A stretch of DNA of 64,000 nucleotides, taken from contig CAXXGR010000002.1 of assembly GCA_963678775.2 (NCBI GenBank), positions 682,001-746,000 on the forward strand. The letters are read 5' to 3'. The notes under the pieces are model-generated. The model saw only the letters and a list, made by a program, of their open reading frames with translations. It did not search any database and was not told the DNA's origin. The stretch comes from JBFHIJ01 sp963678775. GTDB taxonomy: Bacteria > Bacteroidota > Ignavibacteria > Kapaibacteriales > UBA2268. Made by a program: the position numbers and the translations under genes. Shown in pieces: positions 16,861 through 25,354 of the stretch; the first letter of the stretch is position 1; each line of letters starts with the position of its first letter.

Positions 16861-19077
16861 ATGAAATTTTTATTTACTAACCTTGCTGTGCTCTTTTTAA
16901 GCATAATTTCTGTACTTTCTCAACATGTAGGCAGTTTTTCTATGCAATATGATGAAACTGGAACTACAAGAGTGTTTTCAATGTATGTACCCGAGAACTA
17001 TACTTCTTCCAATTCTTATAGCCCCATATTAGCTATCCATGCCGGAGGAATGCCTTCAGAATTTATGAGAGACTGGTTCATCCCTAATGCCAATAATGTA
17101 TCAGGAATACTTATCTGTCCTGATGAAAATGCCAATTGGACAGGTAGTGTTGCTAATAATGCACTTGAATGGGCACAGGAGAATTATAATCTTAATCAAG
17201 ATAGAAACCTATTATCCGGCTTTGGTACAGGAGGCGTTCTTGCTTTATATCTTGCCTGGACGAATTATGAATCTACAGATGGAGTTATTGTTGTCAATCC
17301 TTCCATAACTGAAATTCCAGATAGCTTGGAAAATAGAATAGGCGAAGTACCAACAGCGATAATAATCGGAACCGCAGATACTAACTACCTAAAAGTGAAA
17401 AAAATCGCCCAAAATATTGGCAAAGCTGGTGGTAAAGTACTCCTGATCGAAAAAGAAGGAGTGATTCACTCAGATGGGAACTATTTGCCAAGTCAAGAAT
17501 TTTATAATGACTGGCTAGAATGTTACACATATATATTTGGAGAGATCGTATATGACAAAGTCATCTTAAAATATCCTGTCAATCAACAAACAAATATTCT
17601 AACTCCATCAGCACTTGCTTGGGAAGCAGCTCCAGATGTAAATGAATATATTGTAGAGCTTGCTGAGGATATAACCTTTGGTAAAATTATTCATCAAATC
17701 AACACCAATGATCTATATATTGTAACTGATAAGCTGAGTAAGAATTCACAATACTGGTGGAGGGTTTCAGCTCTCATAGATGGAGAAAGAAAATATACTT
17801 CAGATGTTTATTCATTTTCTACTTTTTCTGATCCGAATTTGACTTCACATATCTATTTACCAGTAGAACTTGAACATTTTGATAATAGAATCAGACATTT
17901 TTGTGTTGAGACTCCTTCAAACTATAGCCCTAATGGTAATTTTAATATTATACTTGGGCTACATGGCATGGGGCAAACTGTAGAGAATATGTCTGAAGTG
18001 ATAAAACCTTATAAAGACTATATCAATGCAGTTACAGTATGCCCAAGTGGAAATGGAGATAGACATGATGATGAATTTATGGGCAAAGAAATTGAAATAG
18101 GTATATATGCTGTGCAAAAAGTAAAAGATTTGTTAGATTTTCAACTTGACAACACATATTTAGTTGGTTTTTCTTATGGCGGAAGAGAAGCTATGTATTA
18201 CGGCATGGAAAACTATGCCTATTTTAAGGGCATAATTGCAATATCTCCTGCAATTCAGGGACTCGATGATGCCAACAATAATTTGCCTATTCCGTGGCCT
18301 AATCTGTATAAATTTGAAAATACTACCAAAATCCCAATTTGCATTTTAGATGGACAGTCTGATCATACTTTCTATCCATTTATTTCTGCTTTTTACTCTA
18401 ATCTCATTGATCATGGGGGGCATTTGATGCGCTATACATTCTCAGATGCAGGACATGATGTAATATCAAGCTATCAGTTCGAATCAAAATTCAGGGAATG
18501 TCTTGATTTCATCAATATGGAAGGCTCTCTGCCGGGTAATTTTGATTTGACTCAACCTGATAATAATGCAGCTGATATAATGCTGGATGCAGAATTGCAA
18601 TGGTCAGCTGCCTCAGGTGCAGGGCAATATGAATTAGTCTTGTCAAAAAATGATGATCTATCAAATCCAATTCAAAATAACATTTTAGACGGGAATCTTA
18701 TTCAGTTATCAGACTTAGAAGAATTAACTACTTACTTCTGGAAAATAAGAGCAATCAATACTTACGGATGGACTGCCTGGTCTGAAACTAGAAGCTTTAC
18801 AACAGGTACAAAAAGTTCAGTATTGGAAACTGAAAACGGCACGATGATGATTTATCCAGTGCCTGCAAATGATTATTTGAATTTAGATTTCTCAAATCAG
18901 ACTTTTATGGATGCAAGTATTGAAATCTTCAACTCTATAGGCCAAAGGGTATATTTGAATAAGGATGTAAATAATCTGAAATTACAGATTAACCTGATTG
19001 ATTTCAAAGCAGGTCAATACTCAATTCGTATCAACCTAAATGGCGAAGTTTACAACAAGTCGTTTATAAAGATGTAG
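16861..19077 (+). CDS. Secreted double alpha/beta-hydrolase with T9SS sorting domain
   Basis: The 738-residue protein has a signal peptide (1-20). Next is an alpha/beta-hydrolase-like domain (about 30-225), then a fibronectin III-like domain (about 230-320). A second hydrolase domain (about 330-535) and a second fibronectin-like domain (about 545-645) follow. The Por/type IX C-terminal sorting domain (about 660-738) starts with YPVPANDYL and ends with FKAGQYSIRINLNG. In the second hydrolase the nucleophile elbow is GFSYGG with Ser438, and DGQSDH and DAGHD supply plausible Asp and His. In the first, the elbow reads GFGTGG (120-125), so the nucleophile Ser is absent. This suggests one active and one binding domain. 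The substrate is unknown, perhaps polysaccharide esters or short peptides. Confidence 0.85.
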   Translation: MKFLFTNLAVLFLSIISVLSQHVGSFSMQYDETGTTRVFSMYVPENYTSSNSYSPILAIHAGGMPSEFMRDWFIPNANNVSGILICPDENANWTGSVANNALEWAQENYNLNQDRNLLSGFGTGGVLALYLAWTNYESTDGVIVVNPSITEIPDSLENRIGEVPTAIIIGTADTNYLKVKKIAQNIGKAGGKVLLIEKEGVIHSDGNYLPSQEFYNDWLECYTYIFGEIVYDKVILKYPVNQQTNILTPSALAWEAAPDVNEYIVELAEDITFGKIIHQINTNDLYIVTDKLSKNSQYWWRVSALIDGERKYTSDVYSFSTFSDPNLTSHIYLPVELEHFDNRIRHFCVETPSNYSPNGNFNIILGLHGMGQTVENMSEVIKPYKDYINAVTVCPSGNGDRHDDEFMGKEIEIGIYAVQKVKDLLDFQLDNTYLVGFSYGGREAMYYGMENYAYFKGIIAISPAIQGLDDANNNLPIPWPNLYKFENTTKIPICILDGQSDHTFYPFISAFYSNLIDHGGHLMRYTFSDAGHDVISSYQFESKFRECLDFINMEGSLPGNFDLTQPDNNAADIMLDAELQWSAASGAGQYELVLSKNDDLSNPIQNNILDGNLIQLSDLEELTTYFWKIRAINTYGWTAWSETRSFTTGTKSSVLETENGTMMIYPVPANDYLNLDFSNQTFMDASIEIFNSIGQRVYLNKDVNNLKLQINLIDFKAGQYSIRINLNGEVYNKSFIKM

Positions 19078-19150
19078 ATATGAGCATTGGGAAGTAGAGT
19101 TTAATTTATTTCTGCAAGTTAATTCATGTGCTTGCACTTCTACGAAAAAC

Positions 19151-19182
19151 AAAAGGGCTGATCGTTTAGATTAGCCCTTTTT
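19151..19182 (+). terminator. Bidirectional terminator between hydrolase and nadC
   Basis: AAAAGGGCTGATC (19151-19163) pairs with GATTAGCCCTTTT (19169-19181) with one G-U and a 5-base loop. T-runs on both strands let it end the convergent hydrolase and nadC transcripts. Confidence 0.8.
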
Positions 19183-19208
19183 ATCATAAATAATTAGTTT
19201 GCGTTCAA

Positions 19209-20072
19209 CTACTCAAACTCTACATGAATATCCGCTGCTTTTACTGAGTGAGTAAGAGCTCCGATTGATATTGCATTCACGCCTGTAGTAACATATCCAG
19301 GAAGAGTTTCGTAAGTTATTCCACCGGAAGATTCTATAAATAGATCTTTGCCGTTGTCAGTTTCTCTGATAAGTTCAACAGCTCTCACAGTTGTTTCAGG
19401 ATTCATATTATCCAAAAGAAACGCGTCTGCCCCTGCGGTATAAGCTTCTACTATTTGGTTGAAATTTTCAACTTCAACTTCTACGATTTTATCAGGGAAT
19501 TTTGCTTTAGCTGACCTGACTGCATCACCTACCGAACCAGCTGCTGCAATGTGATTATCCTTAATCAGGATACCTGCTGATAGATCCAGTCTGTGGTTTG
19601 TACCGCCGCCGCAAGCTACTGCATATTTTTCGAATAAACGCAAGCCTGGTGTGGTTTTACGAGTATCTAAAATATGTACACCATGTGGTTTAGCTATAGC
19701 TACATATTTAGCAGTCTGAGTAGCGATCCCGCATAATCTTTGAATTAGATTCAACATAGGGCGTTCCAAAGTCAGGATTTCATCTGCCGGACCTGTCACT
19801 TTTGCAATAAGGTCTCCGTTTTTCAGAGCGTCACCGTCTTTGGCTACCATTTCTACTTTAAATTTATTGGCTTCGAAGAATGTCGGAATAACCAATTCGC
19901 CTGCAAAAACTAAATCCTGTTGGGCTTCTATGATAGCAGTAACAGTTTGAGATTCTTTCACAGTGCCGATTGTAGTGATATCTCCAGCCGGCATATCTTC
20001 TTCCAAAAACTCTTTAATCTTGCGTTGAATATATTCTTTGGGCAATGATTTTTGTTGTTCGTATAATACCAT
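19209..20072 (-). CDS. nadC: Nicotinate-nucleotide pyrophosphorylase (carboxylating)
   Basis: The 287-residue length is normal for NadC (quinolinate phosphoribosyltransferase). Diagnostic blocks are EDMPAGDITT near the N-terminus, LNLIQRLCGIAT, HILDTRKTTPGLR, GGTNHRLDLSAGILIKDNH and EVEVENFNQ. It converts quinolinate and PRPP to nicotinate mononucleotide, CO2 and pyrophosphate. The start codon overlaps the nadA stop (TAATG), so the two are translationally coupled. With nadB at 13049 the de novo NAD pathway is complete in this window. Confidence 0.97.
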   Translation of the reverse strand: MVLYEQQKSLPKEYIQRKIKEFLEEDMPAGDITTIGTVKESQTVTAIIEAQQDLVFAGELVIPTFFEANKFKVEMVAKDGDALKNGDLIAKVTGPADEILTLERPMLNLIQRLCGIATQTAKYVAIAKPHGVHILDTRKTTPGLRLFEKYAVACGGGTNHRLDLSAGILIKDNHIAAAGSVGDAVRSAKAKFPDKIVEVEVENFNQIVEAYTAGADAFLLDNMNPETTVRAVELIRETDNGKDLFIESSGGITYETLPGYVTTGVNAISIGALTHSVKAADIHVEFE

Positions 20073-20995
20073 TACTTACTAAGCTCCAACATTTTTTCCA
20101 AAGGTTTTAGTGCTTTCAATCTGACTTCTTCATCCATCAAAAGTTCAGGCTGCATGTTTTCCAATGCTGCGATCATTTTATCTATCGTGTTTTTACGCAT
20201 GTGAGGGCATTCATTGCAGGCGCAGCCGTCTAAGCTCGGCACCGGAATAAACTCTTTGCCTGGTATGCGTTTTTTCATTTCATGGATAATACCTGATTCT
20301 GTCAGGATTATAAACTGTTTTGCATCGCTTTCTGCTGCAGTTGTGATTATCTTAGCAGTGGAGCCGATGAAGTCTGCATAAGCCAGGATATGTTCAGGGC
20401 ATTCCGGGTGAGCTAAAACTTCCGCATCGGGGTATTTAGACATTAAGTTAATGACTTCTTTTTCGGAAAATTCCTGATGCACTTCACAGCTTCCGTCCCA
20501 CATAACCATATCTCTGCCGGTTTGTTTGCTGACAAACGCGCCAAGATATTTATCAGGAGCGAAGCATATTTTTTTATCTGCCGGAAGAGCTTTGATAATA
20601 TCAACTGCATTTGAAGAAGTGCAGATTACATCAGACATAGCCTTCACGTCAGCAGTACAATTTATATAAGAAACCACGATATGGTCATCATGCTCTTTTA
20701 CCCATTTTTCAAACTCCTCTTTCGGAGCCGAATCAGCAAGAGAGCAGCCTGCTTCCATATCGGGAACAAGAACAGTCTTAGTAGGATTTAAAATTTTGGC
20801 AGTTTCAGCCATAAAGTGAACACCGCAGAAAAGAATAACATCTGCTTCCACATTTTGTGCAGCTCTTGCCAAAGCCAGTGAGTCTCCCATAAAATCCGCA
20901 ACATCCTGGATAGTGGGATCCTGGTAGAAATGCGCAAGTATCACAGCATTTCTTTTTTTCTTGAGTTGAGCCAGTCTTTCTAGTTTTTCTTGCAT
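20072..20995 (-). CDS. nadA: Quinolinate synthase
   Basis: The 307-residue enzyme shows the NadA signature ILAHFYQDPTIQDVADF, then GDSLALAR and CGVHFMAETAKIL. Cysteines suited to its 4Fe-4S cluster are seen in CGVHF, the CTSSNAV/ECPEH region and the end block DGCACNECPHMRKN. NadA condenses iminoaspartate (from NadB) with dihydroxyacetone phosphate to form quinolinate. The gene is first in a nadA-nadC operon, overlapping nadC by one base. Confidence 0.97.
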   Translation of the reverse strand: MQEKLERLAQLKKKRNAVILAHFYQDPTIQDVADFMGDSLALARAAQNVEADVILFCGVHFMAETAKILNPTKTVLVPDMEAGCSLADSAPKEEFEKWVKEHDDHIVVSYINCTADVKAMSDVICTSSNAVDIIKALPADKKICFAPDKYLGAFVSKQTGRDMVMWDGSCEVHQEFSEKEVINLMSKYPDAEVLAHPECPEHILAYADFIGSTAKIITTAAESDAKQFIILTESGIIHEMKKRIPGKEFIPVPSLDGCACNECPHMRKNTIDKMIAALENMQPELLMDEEVRLKALKPLEKMLELSK

Positions 20996-21049
20996 GGCAC
21001 CAATAGATTTATATTAAACAGGATTATATACTTATGCTATTATACGAAA

Positions 21050-21072
21050 AAAAGTGAGGATGGCTCACTTTT
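21050..21072 (-). terminator. Terminator between the OLD gene and nadA
   Basis: AAAAGTGAG (21050-21058) and CTCACTTTT (21064-21072) form a perfect 9-bp stem with a 5-base loop. On the minus strand it is followed by a run of T. It isolates nadA from the upstream OLD gene. Confidence 0.75.
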
Positions 21073-21135
21073 ACCTGCAAAATTAATGATTTATCCAATA
21101 CAAGTGTTAGAAAAGTTTTTGTTGGGGGTGTAAAG

Positions 21136-21168
21136 GATAGGAATCATATTCTACATCTGATTCCTATC
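21136..21168 (-). terminator. Second hairpin downstream of the OLD gene
   Basis: GATAGGAATCA (21136-21146) and TGATTCCTATC (21158-21168) form a perfect 11-bp stem starting 23 bases after the OLD stop codon. The T-run is short (CCTTTAC). It may back up the stronger terminator at 21050. Confidence 0.5.
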
Positions 21169-21190
21169 GATCTTATGTTTAAAATTCTTT

Positions 21191-22939
21191 TTATGAATTC
21201 ACTTTATTCTCCAAGTCCTCAATCTTATTCCATTCTATACAGTTTTGAGGTACTTCTTTTGTAAAATCAATTAAACTATCAAATAGTTTTTCAATAGTTT
21301 TAAACTTTTCTTCATTTGAGGATATAGTTTTTAAAGCATGATAAGGTTTTTCTTTACTAATTTCCTCACCAAAATATGCATTTTCAAAGTTTGGTAGTGA
21401 AGCAAGCAGTCTGATTTTTACACCGTCTGGCTTATTTTTTGTTTCATTTAAAATGTTAATATTTGTAGTCCAAGCAGGATTGTTTTTATCTTTCTTAGTT
21501 TTTTGTGAATCAGCATCATGTAAAATTGCATAATCATTTCCAAAATGGTTGAGTATTTTTATTAGTGATACTATTGTAGCTTTCCCTCTTGCTCTTATGA
21601 TGTGAACATTTTTATACTTATCAGGTTTTTCAGCTTTAATATAGTTAAAAGCTGTATACTCAGTGTCTCCTTCTACAATAATTACTTTTCCCCCAAAAAA
21701 GAATTCTGCTACATAAGGATCGCATAAATTTAATAGCTTTAGATTTGTTTTATCATCCTCACTAAGGTTGACTTTATTAGGTCTAAAGATTGTGGTACCT
21801 TCTATATCTCCTGTAGAGTCTCTGCCAACTCGTATAATTGTCGTATTGTTTCTTGAAAGATCAATAAAAATAGGAGAATGTGTTGTTGCCATAACTTGCC
21901 AATTACCACTTCTAGGTATATCATATAATACTTTACAAGCTTCCCTTACCGCATTAGGATGCAAACATATCTCTGGCTCATCTATTAGGAGCAAATGAGG
22001 TCTTTCTGACGTGTTTTTCTTGTTTTCTTCAGATAATAATTTTAAAATCGCCCAAAGCATAGTTCTTCTAACGCCACTTCCTTGATTTTCTGTAGTACTT
22101 TTGAACCCACCAATAGGCCCTACTAACAAATTTGGATTTGATTTAAAGAATGAAATCGACTTTTCTAAATCATCTTCTGCTTTTGCATCAAAATCAACTT
22201 CGTAGTCTGGGAACACCTCCCCAATAATAGATGTCAATTTTTTGTTGACTTCTGTAATTTGAGTATAGGCATCCATAACAATTCTTTGTTGCAATTTTTC
22301 TATTTGTGACAACAGCAAGTTATATGGATTTTGAGTATTTTCACTATCTTCTTTCAATGATGTTATTTTCTCATTTAGAATTCCAGTAATCAATTTGATA
22401 AGTTCTTTTGTTTGATTTTCAGGGGAGTCAAATGCATCTACTTTATGGGGTTCAGGTCGTCTAGCATTGGCAATATTAGGAGCCCCCCAAGGAACTTTAT
22501 CACTCCATTCGTTTTTCAGTACATCCCATCCTTGTCTCTTTGATGCACCTACATCGCCCCATACCCATCTTTCTCTTATAAGAAATTCTGAAGAATCAAG
22601 TTTTTTAATCCAGTTATTACCCGGCTTGTTTTCATACAAAATAGTCTGTAATTCTATTTCTGGCAAGTTATTATTATCAATTTTTCTATTTGGAAAATCT
22701 TCAATTGTTAGCTTACCATTATTTGATCCCTGTTGCATCGCTATTTCATAAGCTTTCAATATAGTACTTTTCCCAACATTATTGGGACCGACGAGAACAA
22801 CAATTTCATCCAAATCAATTTCTACTGGTTTATTACCAATCGCTCGAAAGTTTTTTATTATTAGCTTATGCAGGCGAGGTCTTTGAATTTGCGGATTTTC
22901 TGATATTAAAGAAATTGTATTATCTGTTTTTTTTGCCAT
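21191..22939 (-). CDS. OLD-family ATPase with TOPRIM nuclease domain
   Basis: The 582-residue protein has an ABC-type ATPase. Walker A is GPNNVGKS at 51-58, a signature-like SGVRR lies near 288, Walker B is LLLIDEPE around 316-323, and the H-switch is His354 in ATTHSP. A TOPRIM domain follows, with VEGDTE (E423) and HDADSQ (D475, D477). These are the parts of overcoming-lysogenisation-defect nucleases. No UvrD helicase is adjacent, so it is a class 1 (solitary) OLD rather than a Gabija-like pair. Members act in phage defence or DNA processing, so defence is plausible but unproven. Terminators lie downstream and aspS upstream. Confidence 0.9.
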   Translation of the reverse strand: MAKKTDNTISLISENPQIQRPRLHKLIIKNFRAIGNKPVEIDLDEIVVLVGPNNVGKSTILKAYEIAMQQGSNNGKLTIEDFPNRKIDNNNLPEIELQTILYENKPGNNWIKKLDSSEFLIRERWVWGDVGASKRQGWDVLKNEWSDKVPWGAPNIANARRPEPHKVDAFDSPENQTKELIKLITGILNEKITSLKEDSENTQNPYNLLLSQIEKLQQRIVMDAYTQITEVNKKLTSIIGEVFPDYEVDFDAKAEDDLEKSISFFKSNPNLLVGPIGGFKSTTENQGSGVRRTMLWAILKLLSEENKKNTSERPHLLLIDEPEICLHPNAVREACKVLYDIPRSGNWQVMATTHSPIFIDLSRNNTTIIRVGRDSTGDIEGTTIFRPNKVNLSEDDKTNLKLLNLCDPYVAEFFFGGKVIIVEGDTEYTAFNYIKAEKPDKYKNVHIIRARGKATIVSLIKILNHFGNDYAILHDADSQKTKKDKNNPAWTTNINILNETKNKPDGVKIRLLASLPNFENAYFGEEISKEKPYHALKTISSNEEKFKTIEKLFDSLIDFTKEVPQNCIEWNKIEDLENKVNS

Positions 22940-23203
22940 TATTTTTCTCTATTTCTTAGTTGTAAAATAACATATATCATTAATATACAAAACCAGCTAA
23001 ACTCAAACAAAGCAAAAGATGTACTCCTGTAAATAATAATCAAGTTTATTAATAATGCTAAAACAATCTCTTACTAATATATTAATCATATAGAAGAATT
23101 AAGTACGCTTATAGCAGAGCTAATTGCTGAAGCAAATTAGTTCGAGTTAACGGCGAATATACCTCTATTGTAGCAGCTACTATAAAGTTTATTCACATAA
23201 AAA
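22940..23203. other. Intergenic stretch with possible decayed coding remnant
   Basis: No complete gene is visible. Around 23088-23200 one frame reads HIEELSTLIAELIAEAN before a stop, and the next frame continues LVRVNGEYTSIVAA. This could be a remnant of a small gene with a frameshift. There is no start codon or ribosome site. Confidence 0.25.
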
Positions 23204-23232
23204 AAGCCCAAATGCAGAGTGCAGTTGGGCTT
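23204..23232 (-). terminator. Terminator of aspS
   Basis: AAGCCCAAaTGC (23204-23215) pairs with GCAgTTGGGCTT (23221-23232). On the minus strand it is followed by seven T. It lies 27 bases after the aspS stop. Confidence 0.85.
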
Positions 23233-23258
23233 AATACTAAAAAACATGTGAGTATGCT

Positions 23259-25049
23259 TTACTCTTTTCCTTCTACTTCTTTTTTAATAAGATTTAAAGC
23301 TAACTCTGTAAGCTGTGCTTCATCTACATAAGAAGGTGCTCCGTCCATTAGAGAAAGGCCGCTTGTAGTTTTAGGAAAAGCGATTACGTCTCTAATGTTT
23401 TCTGTGCCTGTCAAAGTCATAACCAATCTATCCATACCTAATGCTACGCCACCGTGTGGAGGTGCACCGTACTGCAATGCATCAAGCAGGAATCCAAATT
23501 TTTCTCTTGCGTCTTCTTCGCTCATGCCTAATAGATTAAACATTTTTGCTTGCACCTCAGAGTCGTGGATTCTTAGCGAACCACCACCAACTTCTGCACC
23601 ATTTACTACTAAATCATAAGCAACAGCATTTACTTTTGCAGGGTCTGATTCCATAAGTTCCACGTGTTCCTCTTTTGGCTGAGTGAACGGGTGGTGCATA
23701 GCGATATATCTGTTTGACTCTTCATCATGTTCTAGTAGTGGGAAGTCAACAACCCAGCTAAATGAATATTGCCCTTTTACTGAGTCCATAATGCCTGCCT
23801 GGCGAGCAACCTCTAATCTCAAAGCGCCTTGGATTGTATAACAGCGAGTCCACGCGTCGGAAGATATAAGAATTAAATCACCATCTTCAGCATTCATTCC
23901 TTTTTTGATAGCGTCTATTTCTTCTTCTTTAAGGAATTTGGCAATTGGAGATTTTACTTCTCCATTAGCTTCAAATTTCATCCATGCCAGACCTTTGGCA
24001 CCGTACTTCTTAGCATAGTCTGTTAGATTATCTATTTGTTTGCGGGAGTATGAAGCGCATCCTTTTGCATTAATAGCAGCTACCACTCCGTCATTTGCCA
24101 AGGTATCAGAAAAGACTTTGAACTCTACTTCTTTAACTATATCATTAAGTGTTACTATCTCCATATCGAAGCGTAAGTCAGGCTTGTCAGAGCCAAATCT
24201 TTTCATAGCGTCGTGGTAAGTCATGCGAGGGAAAGTTGCCGGGATGTTCATGTCCAATATTTCTTTCCAAACCTCACCAATGAAGCCCTCTATTAGAGTC
24301 ATTATGTCATCTTGGTCGACAAATGACATCTCAACATCTATCTGAGTAAACTCAGGTTGCCTGTCAGCACGTAAATCTTCGTCTCTAAAGCATTTTACTA
24401 TTTGAACATAACGGTCGTAACCGGACATCATAAGTATTTGCTTATAAATCTGAGGGCTCTGAGGCAATGCGTAGAATTTTCCTTTGTTTATTCTGCTTGG
24501 CACGAGGAAGTCTCTAGCACCTTCGGGAGTAGATTTCATAAGGACAGGTGTTTCGATTTCCACGAAATCATTCTTCTCGAAATATCTGTGCATTATTTGC
24601 GAAAGTTTATTACGAGTAATAAGATAATTCTGCATCTTAGGACGGCGAAGATCTAAATATCTGTATTTCAATTTAATTTCTTCGCTAATGTCCACACTAT
24701 CAGATATTTCAAATGGTGGAAGTTTTGACTGATTGATTACTCCATAGTCGCTTACTACTAACTCTATCATGCCTGTAGGGATGTTTGAGTTCGGATTGGA
24801 GCGTTTACGGACAGTACCTTCTACCCATAATACGAATTCAGATTTGATTTCCTTCGCTTTTTCGGATAATTCAGGAGTAAATTCTGGTTCAATAACGACT
24901 TGAGTGATGCCGTATCTGTCTCTCATATCAATAAAATACAAGCCGCCTAAGTCACGACGAGAAGCAACCCATCCATTAAGGATTACTTTTTTGCCTTCAT
25001 CGGATTCTCTCAAAGCGCCGCAAGTAATGTTTCTCTTTTTCCAGGACAT
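23259..25049 (-). CDS. aspS: Aspartyl-tRNA synthetase
   Basis: The 596-residue length and an insertion of the bacterial type fit AspRS. The N-terminal OB fold (GWVASRRDLGGLYFIDMRDR) binds the anticodon. Class II motif 2 is YVQIVKCFRDEDLRADRQPEFTQ in two parts (FRDEDLRADR and QPEFTQID), and motif 3 is GGVALGMDRLVMTLTG. The GAD insertion lies between. It charges tRNA-Asp; whether it also charges tRNA-Asn cannot be decided here. It stands alone with its own terminator. Confidence 0.97.
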   Translation of the reverse strand: MSWKKRNITCGALRESDEGKKVILNGWVASRRDLGGLYFIDMRDRYGITQVVIEPEFTPELSEKAKEIKSEFVLWVEGTVRKRSNPNSNIPTGMIELVVSDYGVINQSKLPPFEISDSVDISEEIKLKYRYLDLRRPKMQNYLITRNKLSQIMHRYFEKNDFVEIETPVLMKSTPEGARDFLVPSRINKGKFYALPQSPQIYKQILMMSGYDRYVQIVKCFRDEDLRADRQPEFTQIDVEMSFVDQDDIMTLIEGFIGEVWKEILDMNIPATFPRMTYHDAMKRFGSDKPDLRFDMEIVTLNDIVKEVEFKVFSDTLANDGVVAAINAKGCASYSRKQIDNLTDYAKKYGAKGLAWMKFEANGEVKSPIAKFLKEEEIDAIKKGMNAEDGDLILISSDAWTRCYTIQGALRLEVARQAGIMDSVKGQYSFSWVVDFPLLEHDEESNRYIAMHHPFTQPKEEHVELMESDPAKVNAVAYDLVVNGAEVGGGSLRIHDSEVQAKMFNLLGMSEEDAREKFGFLLDALQYGAPPHGGVALGMDRLVMTLTGTENIRDVIAFPKTTSGLSLMDGAPSYVDEAQLTELALNLIKKEVEGKE

Positions 25050-25354
25050 ATTGACTCTCCGGATATTTTTTATTTATTCAGTTAAACCATAAAATCGATT
25101 TTGAAGTCTAAAGACTATTCCAAAATACAAAACTATCAAAACTTATGAAGTATCTAAGTAGTTTTTTCAATATAAAGTTGCAAATCTTTGGATTTGGAGG
25201 ATTTTTAAGTTAGTCGGAATCTTTCAAAAAACAATATGTAAAGCAGTATATCATAGATATTCAAAAGTCCTTTGTAACTTTTTGCTCAAAATAATGTATA
25301 TATACAACAAATTTAAAAGAACTTATATAATCTATCTTAAAGGAATTTACCAAT
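25050..25354. other. Divergent intergenic region, nothing recognised
   Basis: This AT-rich region lies between the divergent aspS and deiminase genes and must hold both promoters. No RNA, repeat or small gene with a ribosome site is seen. TATAAT occurs at 25326-25331, just before the ribosome site AAGGAA of the deiminase gene. Confidence 0.5.
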
